Part shown: piece by piece, positions 43,890 to 51,870 of the stretch
Position numbering within the stretch: the first letter of the stretch is position 1
How the letters are laid out: each line of letters begins with the position of its first letter
Source of the DNA: Candidatus Acidiferrum typicum
GTDB taxonomy: Bacteria; Acidobacteriota; Terriglobia; Acidiferrales; UBA7541
Assembly (NCBI GenBank): GCA_025463055.1
Contig: JAOAPV010000122.1
Coordinates: 56,724 to 120,723, forward strand
Reading direction: 5' to 3'
Length of the DNA stretch: 64,000 nucleotides
Position numbers and translations under genes: made by a program
Notes under the pieces: model-generated
Seen by the model: the letters and a program-made list of their open reading frames with translations, nothing else
The model's database searches: none
Told to the model about the DNA's origin: nothing

Positions 43890-44063
43890 TGTTTTCTGAA
43901 CGACCGAGATTCCACAACAGGACTGCTGAGATTATCAGGCGAGGTACCACCCAAGGCAAGTATACCACACGGTAACAGATTGTCAACAAAAAAAGAGATT
44001 AAAAGCGGGATACGGTCGAATCCGCGGCGCGGTTGCGTTCAAAACGCGAGCGTTGTCAGCGGC

Positions 44064-44951
44064 TTAGACCGTCAGCTTGGCCAAATAGTCGTAGCTGATC
44101 TTTATGTCCTCAAAGGGCGATTTAGGTTCGTCGTTTTCCACGAAATAATGTTGGATTCCCGCTTTGTCCGATTTCGCGAAAATCCGCTTCCAATCGATAT
44201 CGCCCTGGCCAACATCGGTCATGTGCCCAGGCTTTTTAGAGCCGCCTGTCGCGCCGCCGTAATCGCTGCCGCCGGGACCCTTTGAGGTCCAATCCTTTAC
44301 GTGCACGAGAGGGAAGCGGGCGGGGTATTGGTTGAAGTACTTGACGGGATCTTGTCCGCCCACGGTGATCCAGCAGAGATCCATTTCCATTTTGACGAGC
44401 TTGGGATCGGTGTTCTCGAGGAGAAAGTCGTAGGGCAATTTCCCGCCGAGAGTTTCGGAAGGCTCGAACTCGAAGGCATGGTTGTGATAGGCGAACTGGA
44501 TTCCGGCCTTTTGAGCGGCCTCGCCCGCCTTATTGAACAATGCGGCCGCGCGTTTCCAGCCGTCCGCCTCTTTGCGCTGCGACGGTTCGACCCAGGGGCA
44601 GACTACGAACTTGTGGCCAATGGCGTGAGCTGTGTCCAGCGTTTCGCTCCACTTTTTCTCGACGATGTCATAGCCAACGTGCGTAGACGGGGAGGTGAGG
44701 CCGTCCTTTTGCAAAATGGCGCGAACGTCTTGCGGCGAGTGGTCGAAATAGCCGGCAAACTCGACTTCCTTGTATCCGATTTGCGCGACCTTCGCGATCG
44801 TGCCCTCAAAATCCTTCTTCATAAGATCGCGCACGGTGTAAAGCTGGAGACCCACGCGCTCAATATGATGCGTCTCGGCTGCCCATACGGGACTCGAGGC
44901 AGCCACCGTGGCTGCGGCAATAGAGGTTTGCAGAAAAGTTCTTCGATCCAT
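44064..44951 (-). CDS. Exported sugar phosphate isomerase/epimerase-like TIM-barrel protein
   Basis: The 295-residue protein begins MDRRTFLQTSIAAATVAASS, a short twin-arginine-type signal, with AAGGAG upstream. The barrel has VGLQLYTVRDLM, VEFAGYFDH, VCPWVEPS, IQFAYHNHAFEFEP, KMEMDLCWITVGGQDP and HVKDWTSKG, giving the expected His, Glu and Asp metal ligands of the xylose-isomerase-like superfamily. It lies directly downstream of the receptor gene but beyond a strong terminator, so it probably has its own promoter in 44952-44995. The likely role is keto-sugar or inositol isomerisation outside the cytoplasm; the substrate is unknown. Confidence 0.84.
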   Translation of the reverse strand: MDRRTFLQTSIAAATVAASSPVWAAETHHIERVGLQLYTVRDLMKKDFEGTIAKVAQIGYKEVEFAGYFDHSPQDVRAILQKDGLTSPSTHVGYDIVEKKWSETLDTAHAIGHKFVVCPWVEPSQRKEADGWKRAAALFNKAGEAAQKAGIQFAYHNHAFEFEPSETLGGKLPYDFLLENTDPKLVKMEMDLCWITVGGQDPVKYFNQYPARFPLVHVKDWTSKGPGGSDYGGATGGSKKPGHMTDVGQGDIDWKRIFAKSDKAGIQHYFVENDEPKSPFEDIKISYDYLAKLTV

Positions 44952-44999
44952 CGCGCGTTACTCCTTTCGGCAGAAGCGGAGGAGAGTGTACAACAAAAA

Positions 45000-45031
45000 G
45001 CGGCGTCCGCCGTGGCGGACGCCGCTTTTTT
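45000..45031 (-). terminator. Strong intrinsic terminator after the TonB-dependent receptor gene
   Basis: A perfect 12-bp stem GCGGCGTCCGCC / GGCGGACGCCGC with a 2-nt loop (45000-45025) is flanked by AAAAA on the left and TTTTTT on the right, so it can act on both strands. It lies 20 nt past the receptor stop at 45051. Confidence 0.85.
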
Positions 45032-45050
45032 CCGGGGTGGTGAGGGTCAG

Positions 45051-48000
45051 TTAGAAATAGAAGCGCAAGCCGAATTGCATGCGGCGCGGATCGTGCGTGG
45101 CATTCAGGTGCAGGAACGTACTAGGTCCAAACGCTGAGTCAATTCCACTGTATTGCGTGTGGTTGAAGAGATTAAAAGTTTCCCAGCGAAACTCGAATCC
45201 AGCCCTTTCGTTGAGAGCAAACCGCTTAAAGAGGCCAAAGTCAAAGTTGACGCGACTGGGCAGGGTTAGCGTGTTGCGGCCGACATTGCCGAATGTGAGT
45301 CCGGTGGGACCAGCGAAGGCAGCCGGATTATAGGCAAGTGGCCCTCGATTGGCAGGATCCTGAGTGGAGGAGAAGCCTGAACCCGGACTCCCAACCAAAT
45401 CAGGGCGGGACGCGGCGGACGCCGTGCCATTCGCGACGCCGGCATTGTCGCCAAAGGTCGACAACCCGTTGGTCACATTGAAGGGCGTGCCGCTCTGGGC
45501 GACGGTGATACCGGAAACCTGCCAGCCCCCAAGTACGGAATGGGTGAATCCAGCGGCGCGGAAGAAGGGCAGAGCGTAGACATAACTAATCGAGACGTTG
45601 TGGCGCAGATCGAAATTGGAGCTGGCGCGATTAGCCGCAAAGTCGTAGGAATTGACCATATTGCTGTCACGGCCGTCGGAAGAATCGTCAATGGAGTGGC
45701 TGTAGGTATAGGCGAAGCTCAGCGTCAGGTCGCCGACCGTGCGGGTAGCGGATGCCTGGAACGAGTGATAGACGGAATTTGCGACGTCTCTTAGCGAGCC
45801 GATATTGCCGTAGCCCGGAAATATCGTACGAAGGGAGTTGACATCGTTGACCGTTCCGCAGGCAATCGCAAGATTCAAGGCCACCTGACCGGAAACGGGA
45901 GCGCCATTTACGGCGCCGCCAGTAAGGTCAGCGGCGGGACAGATGGTATTGACGGGCTTGCCCGTAGCGTTGGGGTCTCCCGCAGTAACGATGGGCTCGC
46001 CTGGCGTATAGGGGTTGGCGGAGACTGGCAGGAACTGATTGACGTTGGTAAGCGAGGTCAAATGCGTACCTTTGCTGCCCACATAGGCTAACGAGCCCAC
46101 TAGGTGGAACGGCAGTTCTTTTTGTACGCTGAGGTTCCACTGCTGCACATAAGGCCAAACGGCCTTGTCCGGTATGGAATCCGCTCCTCCCGCTCCGGTG
46201 GAAATCGGGAATACGGGAATTGTCCCACCGCCGCCTGCGCCTATATTTTGATAACCGATAATGTTTGATTGTGAGGCGGTTAGCACGAGTGGCGCCGAGC
46301 CTTCGAGGGATTCGGTGTTGCCCTCATTGCCGTTGGTGTGTTCGAAGAAAACGCCGTAGCCTCCACGGATGGCCATTTTGCCGTCGCCCTTGGGATCAAA
46401 TGCGAAACCAATGCGCGGGGCGGGATTGAAGAGATGTCCCTTCAGGCAGCCGGCGTTTGAGGAAGAGCCGACGGATGCGGACGGAAATGCGGACCCTGGC
46501 ACGTACGTGAAACTGCCTCCGGGCCCACCACACTGCACGAAGCCGTTCAGCGGATTGGCGGTACCGGCGCCGTTCTGGGCCAGGGAGCCATCGGCATTGA
46601 ACGTCGGCACATTGGCGGGATTGAAGCTTGCAGGATCAAGATTAAATGCCTGCTTGAAGCGCTCGCGATAAGTGCCGAACAAACTGACGCGCAAACCGAG
46701 ATTCAAAGTAAGGCGTTTGGTGACGCGCCAGTCGTCCTGAAAGTACGGCTCGGCGATCCTGTAGCGGTTGTAATATTGCGTCTCTCGCGTGGTTTGCTGG
46801 TAGGAGGCGACATTCCCCAGGAGTAGGTCAGCGAAAGCATTGCCGGTGGTGACGGCGGCGTCGCTGGAGTCAAAGCTGAGGATGCCCTGGACGTAGGGCG
46901 AATTGGCTTCATTCTTCTGTGCGAACACGAAGTAAGCACCGAACTGGAAGGTATGCTGGCCAAAAACCTTGGTCATATTGTCGCGATAGGTGTAGGTGGG
47001 ATTGGCGTTGTGCCACGGGAAATAACCGGTATCTGAGGTAAATGTCCCGCCATACGCATTGTTACTGCCCACGGAAATGGCAGGTAGCTTTCCGCCGAAA
47101 CCATTGTTAAATATCGACCCCATCGCAAAGCCCGAGGGTAGGCCCACCGGACCGCCGGTCGAAAGAAAGATGTGGTCCCCCGTATAGCTGGCGACAAACT
47201 CGTTCAACAAAGTCGGCGTAAAGTTGGCATTCAGGCGAGCCACAAAACTGGTTCCTGGGCCAACGAAGTTCGTGGTGACGTTTTGAAAGCTCGTACCGTT
47301 CCCCCAGAGCGGGGTGGGCACAACCGTTTGCCAGGAATCGTGGATGTAGCGAAACGTCAGGCGGTAGTTGTTGGTGAGGTTGTGATCGATGCGGATGAGT
47401 TGTTCGCGCCAAGTAGTCGGACTGGCAATCGTCTGCGTGACGGCCGGAAAACCGCCGTTGGTGGTATTTGCCGTGGGGATGATGGCGAGAAGAGCGGTGC
47501 CCACGGCACTGGGCACTACTTTATTGCCAACAACTTGCGGACCTGTCGGGCAATCGGGTCCTGGGCAAAGGTCACTGAAGTCTCCGGTACGCTCGGCATC
47601 GGAGGGCACGTTTTGAAGAATCGTTGTTGAGACATTTTCACGACGCCATTCTTGAGACCAGAAGAAAAAAGTCTTCTTCTTGTCCGAATTGTAATGATGT
47701 GGAATGTAGACCGGGCCGCCGATTGTGTACCCGTAATCGTGTTTCTTGTAGGGCGCCTTCTTAGCGGTGGGGTCTGCGCCTTCGGCCCATGATCTGGCCT
47801 TAAAGAATTCGTTACGATTATAGTAAAAGGCGCTGCCATGGAAAGAGGAACCACCCGACTTGGTCTCGACTTCGACAGTGCCAGAACCGTTGCGGCCGTA
47901 TTGAGCGCCGTAGTTCGATGTCAACACCTTGAATTCCGCGATGGCTTCCAGGTTGGGATAAACGTTCAGCGTGGCGTTGCTGCCATTGTCCATGTTGTCG

Positions 48001-48662
48001 CCGCCATCGAGCTCCCAGTTGTTGTACTCGTAACGGCCGCCGTTGATGCTGAACTGAATGTTGGTGACGCCGACAACGCCATCATCCGTGCCGGTGGCAC
48101 CGAACGTCTGGTTAGCAACGCCGGGGCTAAGAGCGGCGAGCTGAGTGAACTGGCGGCCATTGAGCTCAAGCTGCTCGACCTGCCTGCCGGTTACAGTCGC
48201 AGAAAGAGCGGAGGATTGCGTTTCCACCTGAGCGACACTCTCGCCTGTTACGGTAATCTCCTCGCTCATCGCGCCCACCGTGAGAGTGACGTCAATGCGG
48301 GCCTTTTCGGCGACGTTCAATTTCACATTCTGCGCGGTGTACTTCTGGAACCCCTTGGCAGTGACGCTCAGGTTGTAGGAATCCCCAGGCAAACCCGCAA
48401 TGGTATAAGCGCCGTCGGAATTGCTGGTGGTGCTACGCGTGAGGCTGCCTTGCGCGTTGGTCAGCGTAATTTCCGCGCCAACCACCGCGGCGCCGGATTT
48501 ATCGATGACGGTGCCGCTGATGTAGCCGGTGTCTTGCGCGTAAGAGGCGCAGGGGATGCCGAGGGCGATCAGGAGTGCGCAGAAGAGCAGGCCGAGTGCT
48601 GTGGCAAAGTTGCGAGCGCTTGTAAATTCAGGAATCGAGGAACAAGGAGCGTATCCCTTCAC
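45051..48662 (-). CDS. Oar-like TonB-dependent outer-membrane receptor with carboxypeptidase-regulatory domain
   Basis: The 1203-residue protein starts at a GTG with GGAGG at 7-nt spacing. It has a signal peptide (cleaved after CASYA), a carboxypeptidase-regulatory-like domain (GYISGTVIDKSGAAVVGAEI and following, about 45-130), and a plug domain (about 150-280, with LELNGRQFTQLAALSPGV). A 22-strand-type barrel follows, ending LNATHDPRRMQFGLRFYF with the terminal Phe. Such receptors import oligosaccharides or other large ligands in Acidobacteriota and Bacteroidetes. The promoter and an overlapping dyad are visible upstream; a terminator follows. Confidence 0.9.
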   Translation of the reverse strand: MKGYAPCSSIPEFTSARNFATALGLLFCALLIALGIPCASYAQDTGYISGTVIDKSGAAVVGAEITLTNAQGSLTRSTTSNSDGAYTIAGLPGDSYNLSVTAKGFQKYTAQNVKLNVAEKARIDVTLTVGAMSEEITVTGESVAQVETQSSALSATVTGRQVEQLELNGRQFTQLAALSPGVANQTFGATGTDDGVVGVTNIQFSINGGRYEYNNWELDGGDNMDNGSNATLNVYPNLEAIAEFKVLTSNYGAQYGRNGSGTVEVETKSGGSSFHGSAFYYNRNEFFKARSWAEGADPTAKKAPYKKHDYGYTIGGPVYIPHHYNSDKKKTFFFWSQEWRRENVSTTILQNVPSDAERTGDFSDLCPGPDCPTGPQVVGNKVVPSAVGTALLAIIPTANTTNGGFPAVTQTIASPTTWREQLIRIDHNLTNNYRLTFRYIHDSWQTVVPTPLWGNGTSFQNVTTNFVGPGTSFVARLNANFTPTLLNEFVASYTGDHIFLSTGGPVGLPSGFAMGSIFNNGFGGKLPAISVGSNNAYGGTFTSDTGYFPWHNANPTYTYRDNMTKVFGQHTFQFGAYFVFAQKNEANSPYVQGILSFDSSDAAVTTGNAFADLLLGNVASYQQTTRETQYYNRYRIAEPYFQDDWRVTKRLTLNLGLRVSLFGTYRERFKQAFNLDPASFNPANVPTFNADGSLAQNGAGTANPLNGFVQCGGPGGSFTYVPGSAFPSASVGSSSNAGCLKGHLFNPAPRIGFAFDPKGDGKMAIRGGYGVFFEHTNGNEGNTESLEGSAPLVLTASQSNIIGYQNIGAGGGGTIPVFPISTGAGGADSIPDKAVWPYVQQWNLSVQKELPFHLVGSLAYVGSKGTHLTSLTNVNQFLPVSANPYTPGEPIVTAGDPNATGKPVNTICPAADLTGGAVNGAPVSGQVALNLAIACGTVNDVNSLRTIFPGYGNIGSLRDVANSVYHSFQASATRTVGDLTLSFAYTYSHSIDDSSDGRDSNMVNSYDFAANRASSNFDLRHNVSISYVYALPFFRAAGFTHSVLGGWQVSGITVAQSGTPFNVTNGLSTFGDNAGVANGTASAASRPDLVGSPGSGFSSTQDPANRGPLAYNPAAFAGPTGLTFGNVGRNTLTLPSRVNFDFGLFKRFALNERAGFEFRWETFNLFNHTQYSGIDSAFGPSTFLHLNATHDPRRMQFGLRFYF

Positions 48663-48811
48663 AGTGACCTCCGAAAATGTTCAGTTTGAAAATGGAACGG
48701 TGAGGGACACCCAGCCTCCAAGACCGGATATCTCTGGTTCGGCATTCGCCGGAGAGAAATCATTCGGGCCACAGTCCCCACCACTCGACGACCGCAAGAT
48801 TTGCACCCGAC

Positions 48812-48831
48812 TTATTAAATCGAGTTAATAA
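48812..48831. promoter_or_regulatory. Operator-like dyad overlapping the receptor promoter
   Basis: TTATTAA-ATCGAG-TTAATAA: 7-bp perfect arms, with the central TCGA also symmetric, so 9 of 10 positions per half match. The dyad covers the -10 box and expected start of transcription of the receptor gene, the usual position for a repressor site. Confidence 0.6.
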
Positions 48832-48853
48832 AGCATTATGGCGCTTGTGTCAA
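48825..48853 (-). promoter_or_regulatory. Sigma-70-type promoter of the TonB-dependent receptor gene
   Basis: On the minus strand: TTGACA (48853-48848, perfect), a 17-bp spacer, TATTAA (48830-48825). Transcription would start near 48818, leaving a leader of about 155 nt before the GTG at 48662. Confidence 0.65.
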
Positions 48854-49001
48854 GCGGCATTTTGCTTCTTGGGCGCAGGCAACTCGACAACACGTCTGCC
48901 ACTTCGATGGTCGGATGCTAGGTCCATTCACCCCGCCCGGAATACCGTCGTCGCTGTTCAACCCTTGAATTCGCGGCGGCGCTGCCGGAGACTAGAAACT
49001 C

Positions 49002-50240
49002 ATGAAATTACAGGTGACGGGAATTCTCCGTAGTTCGCTCTCCGCACTAATCGTGATCGCCGTCGCGGCGCATCAACCCGGGCTTGCTGCGCGCTCACAA
49101 CATCAGGGTTCCAGCGTTTCCAATTCCGTTACGATTCCAGCCAAGGATCCGCAAGTTTGGTTCGCCAAGGGGCAAGCGGCTCTGCAAGCTGGCGATCTGG
49201 ATTCCGCGGAAACTGATTTTCGCAAGGTAACTGCCGCTGACCCAAGTTCGGGGGCGGCGTATGCAAACCTAGGTGTGATTGCCATGCGGCGCAAGCACTG
49301 GGACCAGGCGCTCGCGCTGCTGCAAAAAGCCGAGAAGCTCGATCCCCAAATGACCGGAGTTCGGTTGAACATCGGCCTGGTTAAATATCGTCGAGGCGAT
49401 TATGCCGGCGCGATCAAACCGCTTACCGCCGTGGTTCGCGAAATACCCGACTCGCAGCAGGCGCGCTATCTCCTCGGCCTGTGTAAGGTGTTCACAGAAA
49501 ACTATACCGACGCCGTGGCCGTGCTCGAGCCCCTTTGGCCGCAGCAATCCAGTGATTTTATGTACCTCTATGTCCTGGGAATTGCCGCGCACAATGCCAA
49601 TCGGAAAGATTTGGACGAGAAAGCGCTCAGCCGTTTGCTCCAGATCGGCGGAGACAAGCCCGAGTTTCACCTGATTCTCGGTAAAGCGTACTTAAATCGC
49701 GAGGAGCCGGAAAAAGCGTTGCCCGAACTCCAGAGCGCCGCGGCCGCAAATCCCAATCTGCCCTTCGTGCATTTCAGTCTGGCTGTCGCGCATCTGCGGC
49801 TCGACCATAAGGAGGAAGCCGAGGCCGAATTTCGCAAGGATCTGGCCCTCGAGCCGGACCTGCCGGACACTTACGAACAACTCGGCCAATTTTATCAGCG
49901 CGCAGGAAACAACGACGAAGCCGCAAAATTCTTTCGCGAAGCTCTGAAGCGCAATCCGCAAATGCCCGCCTCGTTGTTCGGTCTGGCCAAGATTTATATG
50001 CAGGAAGAAAAGTACCGCGAAGCTCTCTCAGCAATTGATTCAACGCTGCGCCTTGCGCCCGCTAGTCAGGGTGCGCATTTCCTGCGCGGACAAATTCTCG
50101 CGCGACTGGGACGCCGAGAGGACGCACAAGCTGAATTCGCCACCGCCACAAAAATGGTCAACGCCGACCTCAGCAAACGCCGCGAGTCGCTAAGCGATCA
50201 GCGCATACCAAATCCCGAACTCGCACAACCTCCGCAATAG
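49002..50240 (+). CDS. Exported tetratricopeptide repeat protein
   Basis: The 412-residue protein has a signal-like N-terminus (LRSSLSALIVIAVAAHQPGLAA), then at least nine TPR units across about 50-395 (for example AALQAGDLDSAETDFRKV, RGDYAGAIKPLTAVVRE, HKEEAEAEFRKDLALEPD). The C-terminus is Pro/Gln-rich. It is divergent from the receptor gene and shares its 339-bp intergenic region. No enzymatic domain; probably a periplasmic scaffold. Confidence 0.76.
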   Translation: MKLQVTGILRSSLSALIVIAVAAHQPGLAARSQHQGSSVSNSVTIPAKDPQVWFAKGQAALQAGDLDSAETDFRKVTAADPSSGAAYANLGVIAMRRKHWDQALALLQKAEKLDPQMTGVRLNIGLVKYRRGDYAGAIKPLTAVVREIPDSQQARYLLGLCKVFTENYTDAVAVLEPLWPQQSSDFMYLYVLGIAAHNANRKDLDEKALSRLLQIGGDKPEFHLILGKAYLNREEPEKALPELQSAAAANPNLPFVHFSLAVAHLRLDHKEEAEAEFRKDLALEPDLPDTYEQLGQFYQRAGNNDEAAKFFREALKRNPQMPASLFGLAKIYMQEEKYREALSAIDSTLRLAPASQGAHFLRGQILARLGRREDAQAEFATATKMVNADLSKRRESLSDQRIPNPELAQPPQ

Positions 50241-50278
50241 CGTTGTGACACAGTCAATTCTGGCTGTGTTTACAACAG

Positions 50279-51679
50279 CTAGATCGGCGGCGCTTGCCAG
50301 CGTCCTCGCGCCGTCTCTATCTTTTCCGCAACCGCGAGCACCAGCTCCTCTTCGTGCGGACGCCCGATCACTTGCACGCCCACCGGCAGTCCCTCCGCGG
50401 AAACGCTTACCGGCACAGAAGCTCCCGGAAAGCCAGTCAAGTTGAGCCATTGCGAAAACCGCATAGTGTCTCGATAGCATTGCGCCGCGCCCGGCCGCCA
50501 AGTTCCTTCGCCGTGCCGAAAGGCCGTGGTGGTGGAAACGGGCGAAAGCAAAATAGGCACATCGCGCATCTGCCCCAGGATTTTTGCGCGCACCAGATCG
50601 CGTTCCGCGCAAGCGCTCAGCAGCGTATCGAGTGTCACTGGCGCCTCCGCAAACTGCAGATAATCGCGAAAAATCCGGCTTAGTTTCTCCTCCTGACCTG
50701 CGACGCTCGGTTTAAACAGATGGGCAATCGCCGGCCCGAAGAAAAACCACCAGAGCTCGATCGCCTGTTCCAGGCCCGCAAGCTGCATCAGCTCGACCAC
50801 AAATCCCTGCGCCACCAAGCCATTCGCCGCTTTTTGCAAAGCTGCATGATTCTCCTCGCCCACTTTGCGCAGCGCATCACTCTCGAGAATTCCGATTCGC
50901 AACCCCTTCAACTCAGCATCACCAATCGCACGAAGCGGCAGTGGCGCGGACAACGCATCACCCGGATCCGGTCCGGCCATCACTTCAAACAAAGCGCGAA
51001 CATCGGCAACTGTCCGCGCCATCGGACCAACCACGCCGATCCAGGAAAATGCGCCTACACCTGGCGGGAAGTGCCCGGTCGCCGGAATTCTTCCCGGCGT
51101 CGGCTTCAGCCCGCATATCCCGCAGAAATGCGCCGGCACGCGAATCGAGCCGCCGCCATCGCTGCCGACGCCGCCAACAGAACATCCGGAGGCAATCGCG
51201 GCCGCTTCACCACTCGAGCCTCCGGCGGTGCGCGACAAATCCCATGGATTGCTCGTCTTTCCGCTGACCAAATTATCCGTCTCGTACGCCATCAGAAATT
51301 CCGGCGTGTTCGTATTGCCCAAAGGAATCGCGCCCCCGGCCCTCAGTCGCGCAACCAGGGCCGCGTCGCTGTCAGCAACATAATCGTTGCGCAACAAAGA
51401 GCCCGCGGGGCAATTCCATCCTGCTACGTCGATACAGCTCTTCAGTGTGATGGGCACGCCATGCAGCGGTCCCAGTTCTGCTCCCCGACGTACGGCGTCT
51501 TCCGCGCGCCGAGCTTGCGCGCGTGCCGCTTCTGCATCGACGTGAACAAACGCGTTGAGCTTTGGCTGCACTTCCTCAATGCGTTCAAGATGCTCGGCAA
51601 CAATTTCTACCGGAGATAGTTTTTTCGCGCGAACGCTCTCCGCAATTTCCGCGATAGTTCCGTAATGTAGAGTCTTCAT
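50279..51679 (-). CDS. Amidase signature family hydrolase
   Basis: The 466-residue enzyme has the Ser-cisSer-Lys triad of the amidase signature: Lys in GVPITLKSCIDVAGW, and the Gly/Ser-rich loop RTAGGSSGEAAAIASG. The family includes GatA, but no gatB or gatC is adjacent, and the C-terminal part (FPGASVPVSVSAEGLPVGVQ) fits stand-alone amidases. It hydrolyses an amide or ester bond; the substrate is unknown. Divergent from the large TPR protein gene. Confidence 0.85.
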   Translation of the reverse strand: MKTLHYGTIAEIAESVRAKKLSPVEIVAEHLERIEEVQPKLNAFVHVDAEAARAQARRAEDAVRRGAELGPLHGVPITLKSCIDVAGWNCPAGSLLRNDYVADSDAALVARLRAGGAIPLGNTNTPEFLMAYETDNLVSGKTSNPWDLSRTAGGSSGEAAAIASGCSVGGVGSDGGGSIRVPAHFCGICGLKPTPGRIPATGHFPPGVGAFSWIGVVGPMARTVADVRALFEVMAGPDPGDALSAPLPLRAIGDAELKGLRIGILESDALRKVGEENHAALQKAANGLVAQGFVVELMQLAGLEQAIELWWFFFGPAIAHLFKPSVAGQEEKLSRIFRDYLQFAEAPVTLDTLLSACAERDLVRAKILGQMRDVPILLSPVSTTTAFRHGEGTWRPGAAQCYRDTMRFSQWLNLTGFPGASVPVSVSAEGLPVGVQVIGRPHEEELVLAVAEKIETARGRWQAPPI

Positions 51680-51870
51680 GTGTAGACCAGCGAGGGTATG
51701 TGCGTCCTTTCAAAGCGTCAAGTGCCGCGGCCAACCTAAAAGTCAGCGCGGACGGATATTGCCGCAAACGCGACTTGACGCTGCTGCGGTCACCCGCGAA
51801 AATCGTTACGGTCTCGCAGCGTGGCGGACTGTGCCGCGCCCCAGGCGATTCACAAAAGACAAAGGACCAA

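Noticed and set aside
50279..51679. Amidase as the GatA subunit of the Glu-tRNA amidotransferase
   Set aside because: No gatB or gatC is linked, and the C-terminal part fits stand-alone amidases, so a GatA call would be unsafe.
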